Source: Streptomyces sp. NBC_00249
Lineage (GTDB): Bacteria > Actinomycetota > Actinomycetes > Streptomycetales > Streptomycetaceae
Direction: 5' to 3'
Assembly: GCF_026342355.1 (NCBI RefSeq)
Contig: NZ_JAPEMV010000005.1
Location: 62,001 to 126,000 of the forward strand
Length of the DNA: 64,000 nt
This document shows, in pieces, positions 58,559 to 64,000 of the stretch. Under the pieces are notes generated by a model. That model was not told the origin of the DNA. It did no database searches and worked only from the letters and a program-made list of their open reading frames with translations. The stretch's first letter is position 1. The number at the start of each line of letters is the position of its first letter. Made by a program: the position numbers and the translations under genes.

Positions 58559-59677
58559 ATGACAGACGCACTCAAGCGCCTCTCCGACGAGGGCGTGGCG
58601 ATCTGGCTGGACGACCTGTCCCGCAAGCGCATCACGTCCGGCAACCTCGCCGAGCTGATCGACCAGCAGCACGTCGTCGGTGTCACCACCAACCCGTCGA
58701 TCTTCCAGAAGGCGATCAGCAGCGGTGACGGCTACGAGCAGCAGCTCGCGGACCTCGCCGCCCGCAAGGTCACCGTGGACGAGGCGATCCGGATGATCAC
58801 CACGGCGGACGTCCGCGACGCCGCCGACATCCTGCGCCCGGTCTACGACTCGACCCAGGGCCAGGACGGCCGCGTGTCGATCGAGGTCGACCCGCGCCTG
58901 GCGCACGAGACCACGGCGACCATCGCCGAGGCCAAGCAGCTCGCCTGGCTGGTGGACCGCCCGAACACGCTCATCAAGATCCCGGCGACGAAGGCCGGCC
59001 TGCCGGCGATCACCGAGGTCATCGGCAAGGGCATCAGCGTCAACGTCACGCTGATCTTCTCGCTGGAGCGCTACCGCGCGGTGATGGACGCGTACCTGGC
59101 GGGTCTGGAGAAGGCCAAGGCCGCCGGCCTGGACCTCTCCAAGATCCACTCGGTCGCCTCCTTCTTCGTGTCCCGCGTGGACTCCGAGATCGACAAGCGC
59201 CTGGACGGCATCGGCACCGACGAGGCCAAGGCCCTGAAGGGCAAGGCGGCCCTCGCCAACGCCCGTCTGGCCTACGAGGCCTACGAGGAGGTGTTCGGCG
59301 GCGAGCGCTGGGCGGCCCTGGACAAGGCGCAGGCCAACAAGCAGCGTCCGCTGTGGGCCTCGACCGGCGTCAAGGACCCGGCCTACAAGGACACCCTGTA
59401 CGTGGTGGACCTGGTCGCCCCCGGCACCGTCAACACCATGCCCGAGGGCACGCTGGAGGCCACCGCCGACCACGGCGAGGTCACCGGCGACACCATCCGC
59501 GGCACGTACGAGCAGGCGCGCGCCGAGCTCGACGCGGTCGCGAAGCTGGGCATCTCGTACGACGATGTGGTGCAGCTGCTCGAAGACGAAGGCGTCGAGA
59601 AGTTCGAGGCGTCGTGGAACGACCTGCTGAAGTCGACCGAGGCGGAGCTCAAGCGCCTCGCCCCCGCGGAGGACTGA
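58559..59677 (+). CDS. tal: Transaldolase
   Basis: A 372-aa class I transaldolase of the TalB/TAL long actinobacterial form. The Schiff-base Lys140 is in T-L-I-K-I-P-A-T. Further motifs are V-T-T-N-P-S-I-F near residues 34-41, V-N-V-T-L-I-F-S near 161-168 and A-S-F-F-V-S-R-V-D near 199-207. AGGAG at 58543-58547 is the ribosome site. It is 35 bp after tkt and 5 bp before zwf. Confidence 0.97.
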   Translation: MTDALKRLSDEGVAIWLDDLSRKRITSGNLAELIDQQHVVGVTTNPSIFQKAISSGDGYEQQLADLAARKVTVDEAIRMITTADVRDAADILRPVYDSTQGQDGRVSIEVDPRLAHETTATIAEAKQLAWLVDRPNTLIKIPATKAGLPAITEVIGKGISVNVTLIFSLERYRAVMDAYLAGLEKAKAAGLDLSKIHSVASFFVSRVDSEIDKRLDGIGTDEAKALKGKAALANARLAYEAYEEVFGGERWAALDKAQANKQRPLWASTGVKDPAYKDTLYVVDLVAPGTVNTMPEGTLEATADHGEVTGDTIRGTYEQARAELDAVAKLGISYDDVVQLLEDEGVEKFEASWNDLLKSTEAELKRLAPAED

Positions 59678-59682
59678 GTATT

Positions 59683-61209
59683 TTGTCGGTGAACGGAGCG
59701 AACCCGCTTCGTGACGCACAGGACCGGCGGCTCCCGCGTATCGCGGGGCCGTCCGGCCTGGTCATTTTCGGCGTTACGGGTGACCTGTCGCGCAAGAAGC
59801 TCATGCCCGCCGTCTACGACCTCGCCAACCGCGGCCTGTTGCCCCCGGGCTTCTCGCTGATCGGTTTCGCCCGGCGCGAGTGGCAGGACGAGGACTTCGC
59901 CCAGGAGGTGCACGACGCGGTCAAGCAGCACTCGCGCACGCCCTTCCGTGAGGAGGTCTGGCAGCAGCTCGTCCAGGGCTGCCGGTTCGTCCAGGGCGAT
60001 TTCGACGACGACGCGGCGTTCGAGACGCTGAAGTCGACGATCGAGGAACTCGACAAGGCCCAGGGCACGGGCGGCAACTTCGCCTTCTACCTGTCGGTCC
60101 CGCCGAAGTTCTTCCCGAAGGTGGTCCAGCAGCTCAAGGACCACGGTCTGGCGCAGAAGGAGGGCTCCTGGCGGCGCGCCGTCATCGAGAAGCCCTTCGG
60201 CCACGACCTCAAGAGCGCCGAGGAACTGAACAAGGTCGTCCACGAGGTCTTCCCCCGTGACGAGGTCTTCCGGATCGACCACTACCTCGGCAAGGAGACC
60301 GTCCAGAACATCCTGGCGCTCCGCTTCGCCAACACCATGTTCGAGCCGATCTGGAACCGGTCGTACGTCGACCACGTACAGATCACCATGGCCGAGGACA
60401 TCGGCATCGGCGGCCGGGCCGGCTACTACGACGGCATCGGCGCGGCCCGCGACGTCATCCAGAACCACCTGCTCCAGCTGCTGGCGCTCACCGCGATGGA
60501 GGAGCCCGGCTCCTTCCACCCGAAGGCGCTGGTGGCCGAGAAGCTCAAGGTGCTGACCGCCGTGGAGCTGCCCGAGGACCTGGGCAAGCACACCGTGCGC
60601 GGCCAGTACTCGGCGGCCTGGCAGGGCGGCGAGAAGGTCGTCGGGTACCTCGAAGAGGACGGCATCGACCCCAAGTCGAAGACCGACACCTACGCGGCCA
60701 TCCGCCTGGAGATCAACAACCGCCGCTGGGCGGGCGTCCCGTTCTACCTGCGGACGGGCAAGCGCCTGGGCCGCCGGGTGACCGAGATCGCCGTGGTCTT
60801 CAAGCGGGCGCCGTACCTCCCGTTCGAGTCGGGCGCGACCGAGGAGCTGGGGCAGAACGCCCTGGTCATCCGGGTCCAGCCGGACGAGGGCGTGACGGTC
60901 CGCTTCGGCTCGAAGGTACCGGGCACCTCCATGGAGGTCCGGGACGTCACGATGGACTTCGCCTACGGCGAGTCCTTCACGGAGTCCAGCCCCGAGGCCT
61001 ACGAGCGGCTCATCCTCGACGTCCTCCTCGGCGACGCGAACCTCTTCCCGCGCCACCAGGAGGTCGAGCTGTCCTGGAACATCCTCGACCCGATCGAGGA
61101 GTACTGGGACAAGCACGGCAAGCCCGCGCAGTACCCGGCGGGCACCTGGGGACCGGTCGAGGCGGACGAGATGCTCGCACGAGACGGACGGAGCTGGCGC
61201 CGGCCATGA
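59683..61209 (+). CDS. zwf: Glucose-6-phosphate 1-dehydrogenase
   Basis: A 508-aa enzyme that oxidises glucose 6-phosphate to 6-phosphogluconolactone with NADP+. The Rossmann motif F-G-V-T-G-D-L-S lies near residues 28-35 and the active-site R-I-D-H-Y-L-G-K near 197-204. The start is read as TTG 59683 because GGAGGA at 59668-59673 is at the right distance (9 nt). GTG 59689 is 15 nt away. It overlaps opcA by 4 bp. Confidence 0.96.
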   Translation: MSVNGANPLRDAQDRRLPRIAGPSGLVIFGVTGDLSRKKLMPAVYDLANRGLLPPGFSLIGFARREWQDEDFAQEVHDAVKQHSRTPFREEVWQQLVQGCRFVQGDFDDDAAFETLKSTIEELDKAQGTGGNFAFYLSVPPKFFPKVVQQLKDHGLAQKEGSWRRAVIEKPFGHDLKSAEELNKVVHEVFPRDEVFRIDHYLGKETVQNILALRFANTMFEPIWNRSYVDHVQITMAEDIGIGGRAGYYDGIGAARDVIQNHLLQLLALTAMEEPGSFHPKALVAEKLKVLTAVELPEDLGKHTVRGQYSAAWQGGEKVVGYLEEDGIDPKSKTDTYAAIRLEINNRRWAGVPFYLRTGKRLGRRVTEIAVVFKRAPYLPFESGATEELGQNALVIRVQPDEGVTVRFGSKVPGTSMEVRDVTMDFAYGESFTESSPEAYERLILDVLLGDANLFPRHQEVELSWNILDPIEEYWDKHGKPAQYPAGTWGPVEADEMLARDGRSWRRP

Positions 61210-62216
61210 AGATCGACCTCACGGAGACCACCTCCAGCAAGATCAATGCCGCGTTGGTGCAGGCACGCCGGGACATCGGCACGCCGGCCATCGGCATGGT
61301 CCTCACGCTGGTGATCGTGACCGACGAGGAGAACGCGTACGACGCGCTCAAATCGGCGAACGACGCTTCCCACGAACACCCTTCGCGGATCATCGTCGTG
61401 GTCAAGCGGGTCAGCCGCTCTCCGCGTAGCCGCCGCGAGGCCCGTCTCGACGCGGAACTCCGCGTCGGGGCGGACTCCGGCACCGGCGAAACGGTCGTGC
61501 TGCGCCTGCACGGCGAACTGGTCAACCACGCCCAGTCGGTGGTACTCCCGCTCCTGCTGCCCGACGCCCCCGTGGTGCTCTGGTGGCCGCAGGGCGCTCC
61601 CGCGGACCTGGCGGGCGACCCGCTCGGTGCGCTGGCGCAGCGCCGGATCACGGACACGTCCTCCGCCGAGCACCCGATCGGCGCCCTCGCCACGCGGGCG
61701 GCGGCGTACGCGCCGGGTGACACGGACCTGTCGTGGACCCGGATCACCCCGTGGCGCTCGATGCTGGCGGCCGCGCTGGACCAGCAGACGGTGAAGGTCG
61801 TCTCGGCGACCGTCGAGGGCGAGGACGAGAACCCGAGCTGCGAGCTGCTGGCCATGTGGCTGGCGGACCGCCTCGGCGTCCCCGTCGAGCGCACCCTGTC
61901 CGGGGGTCCGGGCCTGACCGCCGTACGGCTGGTCAGCAAGGACGGCGAGATCGTCCTGGACCGCGCGGACGGCGCGCTGGCGACGCTGTGCATGCCGGGT
62001 CAGCCCGACCGTGCGGTGGCGCTCAAGCGCCGCGACACGGCCGAGCTGCTGGCGGAGGAGCTGCGCCGGCTGGACCCGGACAACACCTACGAGGCCTCGC
62101 TGAAGTTCGGCGTGGCCCGCCTGGCGGAGTCCGCGGCCCCTGCGGCGAAGGCCGAAGCCCCCGCCGCCCCGGCCAAGCCGGCCCCGAAGCCGGCGAAGAA
62201 GGCCGCGGCCAAGTAG
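61206..62216 (+). CDS. opcA: Glucose-6-phosphate dehydrogenase assembly protein OpcA
   Basis: A 336-aa OpcA-family protein, required in actinobacteria and cyanobacteria for assembly and redox control of glucose-6-phosphate dehydrogenase. Conserved stretches include V-V-L-W-W-P-Q-G-A-P near residues 119-128 and D-L-S-W-T-R-I-T-P-W-R near 175-185. The Lys/Ala/Pro-rich C-terminal tail is typical of Streptomyces homologues. Overlap with zwf (ATGA) suggests coupled production of enzyme and assembly factor. Confidence 0.95.
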   Translation: MKIDLTETTSSKINAALVQARRDIGTPAIGMVLTLVIVTDEENAYDALKSANDASHEHPSRIIVVVKRVSRSPRSRREARLDAELRVGADSGTGETVVLRLHGELVNHAQSVVLPLLLPDAPVVLWWPQGAPADLAGDPLGALAQRRITDTSSAEHPIGALATRAAAYAPGDTDLSWTRITPWRSMLAAALDQQTVKVVSATVEGEDENPSCELLAMWLADRLGVPVERTLSGGPGLTAVRLVSKDGEIVLDRADGALATLCMPGQPDRAVALKRRDTAELLAEELRRLDPDNTYEASLKFGVARLAESAAPAAKAEAPAAPAKPAPKPAKKAAAK

Positions 62217-62223
62217 CCCGGCC

Positions 62224-62412
62224 CCGCTGCGCGGAGCTGCTCCCCGCCCCGCCCTTCCTCCGTTCCCTGGGGCTCCGCCCCAGACCCCGCGCCTCAAACG
62301 CCGGCGGGGCTGGATAGATCCAGCCCGCCCGGCGTTTGAGGGCGCAGGGGGTCCGGGGGCTTGCCCCCGGTTTCGGGAAGGGGCGGGGTGGGGGAACGGC
62401 TCCGCGCAGCGG
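62224..62412. repeat. Composite inverted repeat element between opcA and pgl
   Basis: The left arm (62224-62313) is the reverse complement of the arm at 5970-6058. The right arm (62320-62412) resembles the reverse complement of the left arm at 5862-5963. So this is the same composite element as near 5.9 kb, in the opposite orientation. The arms share the GCCGGCGTTTGAGG core and flank a short TAGAT spacer. It fills the 254-bp opcA-pgl gap and could form a large hairpin. Confidence 0.85.
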
Positions 62413-62470
62413 CACCCGGCGCCCGGCACGCGCAACGGAACCACCCGAACTACCAAGAAGGCGGCAGCAC

Positions 62471-63259
62471 ATGGGTATGACGACTCCCCAGGTCGTCGTC
62501 CACCGGGACAAGGAGCTGATGGCCCAGGCCGCGGCGGCCCGGCTCATCACGAAGATCGTGGACGCGCAGGCCGCCCGCGGCAGCGCCTCCGTGGTCCTGA
62601 CCGGCGGCCGCAACGGCAACGGCCTCCTCGCGGCCCTCGCCGCCGCCCCCGCCCGGGACGCCGTCGACTGGTCCCGGCTCGACCTCTGGTGGGGCGACGA
62701 GCGCTACGTCCCCGCCGACGACCCCGAACGCAACCACGTACAGGCCCGCGAGGCCCTCCTGGACTCCGTCCCGGTGGACCCGGCGCGCGTGCACGTGATG
62801 CCCGCCTCCGACGGCCCGTACGGCGCCGACGTGGACGCGGCGGCCGCCGCCTACGCCGAGGAGCTGCGCAAGGCCGCCGGCCCCGAGGACCACGGCCCGG
62901 TGCCCCGGTTCGACGTGCTGATGCTGGGCGTGGGTCCCGACACGCACGTGGCGTCGCTGTTCCCCGAGCACCCGGCGGCCCGGGAGACCGAGCGCACCGT
63001 GGTCGGCGTGCACGGCGCCCCGAAGCCCCCGCCGACCCGGGTCTCCCTCACCCTCCCGGCGATCCGCGCGGCCCGCGAGGTCTGGCTGCTGGCTGCCGGT
63101 GAGGACAAGGCGGGCGCCGTGGCCATCGCGCTGGGCGGCGCGGGCGAGGTCCAGGCCCCGGCCGCGGCGGCGTACGGCCGCAGCCGCACCCTGTGGCTGC
63201 TGGACCGCGCGGCGGCGGCCAAGCTGCCCGCAGGGCTGTACCCCCCGGCCTCCTCCTGA
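62471..63259 (+). CDS. pgl: 6-Phosphogluconolactonase
   Basis: A 262-aa SOL/DevB-family lactonase that hydrolyses the Zwf product. Motifs are L-T-G-G-R-N-G near residues 41-47, D-L-W-W-G-D-E-R-Y-V near 72-81 and M-L-G-V-G-P-D-T-H-V-A-S-L-F-P near 154-168. The frame is open upstream through the repeat element, but AAGGCGG at 62456-62462 supports ATG 62471. It is the last plus-strand gene of the pentose-phosphate run, and the repeat before it may weaken co-transcription with opcA. Confidence 0.95.
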   Translation: MGMTTPQVVVHRDKELMAQAAAARLITKIVDAQAARGSASVVLTGGRNGNGLLAALAAAPARDAVDWSRLDLWWGDERYVPADDPERNHVQAREALLDSVPVDPARVHVMPASDGPYGADVDAAAAAYAEELRKAAGPEDHGPVPRFDVLMLGVGPDTHVASLFPEHPAARETERTVVGVHGAPKPPPTRVSLTLPAIRAAREVWLLAAGEDKAGAVAIALGGAGEVQAPAAAAYGRSRTLWLLDRAAAAKLPAGLYPPASS

Positions 63260-63284
63260 GCGGCACACCGCTCCGCAGGCCACG

Positions 63285-63320
63285 CGAAGGGCCCCGCACC
63301 GACCGGTGCGGGGCCCTTCG
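63285..63320. terminator. Bidirectional terminator between pgl and pgi
   Basis: A perfect 16-bp stem (63285-63300 with 63305-63320) and a 4-nt loop sit between the convergent pgl and pgi stops, 25 and 15 bp from each. It can serve both transcripts. Confidence 0.9.
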
Positions 63321-63335
63321 TCCGTTCCGTCAGGC

Positions 63336-64000
63336 TCAGCGCCCGCGCAGCTCACGGTAGCGGGCCACCAGCGCCCGCGTGGAGGGGTCCAGGCTCTCGA
63401 CGTGCGAGCCCTCCGTCAGCGCCGGCTCGACCCGCTTGGCGAGGACCTTGCCGAGCTCCACGCCCCACTGGTCGAAGGAGTCGATGTTCCACACCGCGCC
63501 CTGGACGAACACCTTGTGCTCGTACAGCGCGATGAGCTGGCCCAGCACCGACGGGGTCAGCTCGGTCGCGAGGATCGTCGTCGTCGGGTGGTTGCCCTGG
63601 AAGGTCTTGTGCGGGACGAGCTCCTCGGCCACGCCCTCCGCGCGGACCTCTTCGGCGGTCTTGCCGAAGGCCAGGGCCTGCGTCTGGGCGAAGAAGTTCG
63701 CCATCAGCAGGTCGTGCTGGGCCACCAGGCCGGGCAGGAGGTCGTCCACCGGGCGGGCGAAACCGATGAAGTCCGCCGGGATCAGCTTCGTGCCCTGGTG
63801 GATCAACTGGTAGTAGGCGTGCTGGCCGTTGGTGCCGGGCGTGCCCCACACCACCGGGCCGGTCTGCCAGTCCACCGGCTCGCCGTCACGGTCGACCGAC
63901 TTGCCGTTGGACTCCATGTCCAGCTGCTGCAGGTACGAGGTGAACCGCGACAGGTAGTGGCTGTACGGGAGCACCGCATGCGCCTGCGCGTCGTGGAAGT
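63336..64000 (-). CDS. pgi: Glucose-6-phosphate isomerase, C-terminal part
   Basis: The last 221 codons of a phosphoglucose isomerase; the 5' end is beyond the window. The family C-terminal signature is clear: V-V-W-G-T-P-G-T-N-G-Q-H-A-Y-Y-Q-L-I-H-Q-G with the active-site Gln-His pair. N-I-D-S-F-D-Q-W-G-V-E-L-G-K follows and carries the catalytic Lys. The enzyme links glycolysis to the pentose phosphate genes next door by interconverting glucose 6-phosphate and fructose 6-phosphate. The reading frame is open to base 64000. Confidence 0.96.
   Translation of the reverse strand, partial: FHDAQAHAVLPYSHYLSRFTSYLQQLDMESNGKSVDRDGEPVDWQTGPVVWGTPGTNGQHAYYQLIHQGTKLIPADFIGFARPVDDLLPGLVAQHDLLMANFFAQTQALAFGKTAEEVRAEGVAEELVPHKTFQGNHPTTTILATELTPSVLGQLIALYEHKVFVQGAVWNIDSFDQWGVELGKVLAKRVEPALTEGSHVESLDPSTRALVARYRELRGR

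Noticed and set aside
56115..58571. An 818-codon minus-strand frame opposite transketolase
   Set aside because: Composition (Gly/Val/Arg/His rich) is typical of antisense shadow frames in GC-rich DNA, and the opposite strand is an intact transketolase.
62336..62470. A 45-residue N-terminal extension of 6-phosphogluconolactonase
   Set aside because: It is encoded by the right arm of the repeat element; AAGGCGG at 62456-62462 supports ATG 62471.

Overview
This is a 64 kb stretch of very GC-rich DNA (roughly 72-74% by eye) with strongly third-position-GC genes, GTG and TTG starts, 4-bp ATGA gene overlaps and Streptomyces-type families such as a LAxTG sortase substrate, TerD, HxlR, IclR and the SufR-led suf operon. 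Gene content and order match, from memory, the core-chromosome segment of Streptomyces coelicolor running from pitH2 through the cobalamin genes, dapD, suf and cta to the pentose-phosphate operon. I take it to be a Streptomyces core chromosome. I saw no phage, plasmid, transposase, CRISPR array, rRNA or tRNA gene.

Layout. 1-3060: an edge-truncated alpha/beta hydrolase, then a low-affinity phosphate transporter (PitH2-like) behind a PHO box, with a small membrane partner. 3120-12610: a cobalamin riboswitch followed by cobD, cobQ, a fused AAA+/VWA metal chelatase, cobO, cobB and a fused CobE-like/CobC protein, with a ZIP metal transporter on the opposite strand inside the cluster. No cobN and no corrin-ring methyltransferase lies in the window. 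12610-20000: CapA-like protein, LAETG-anchored protein, amidohydrolase, two convergent class V aminotransferases, DsbA/FrnE-like protein, acetyltransferase. 20000-24860: class B penicillin-binding protein and a membrane protein / histidine kinase / LuxR-type regulator operon. 24860-35500: IclR regulator divergent from an aldehyde dehydrogenase, TerD protein, PhoX-type phosphatase behind a PHO box, an acidic protein of unknown function, a secreted nuclease, and an acetyltransferase. 35500-42080: dapD, an MFS transporter divergent from an HxlR-peroxiredoxin fusion regulator, an SMR pump with its TetR regulator, and a secreted beta-propeller-like protein. 42275-48850: the suf operon sufR-B-D-Rieske-C-S-U-T for Fe-S cluster assembly. 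48950-49430: a decayed formate/nitrite transporter. 49550-56070: ABC exporter pair, a helical unknown, heme A synthase (ctaA), an amidohydrolase, a small unknown and heme O synthase (ctaB, opposite strand). 56436-64000: tkt, tal, zwf, opcA, pgl and the 3' end of pgi, giving the pentose-phosphate and NADPH supply route.

The points most worth a second look are: (i) an HxlR repressor fused to a PrxQ-like peroxiredoxin, divergent from an efflux pump with two palindromes between them; (ii) a dispersed, inverted-repeat-type element present at four places, in one of which it lies in frame inside cobB and lengthens the interdomain linker; (iii) short tandem arrays of 6-, 8-, 9-, 15- and 18-bp units clustered at gene ends and starts, one of which builds the N-terminus of the histidine kinase; (iv) several predicted operators with exact symmetry (SufR, TetR, IclR, PhoP); and (v) a formate/nitrite transporter remnant with two internal deletions.

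All coordinates and residues were read by eye from the sequence. Family names rest on recognised motifs and remembered homologues; no database search was run.
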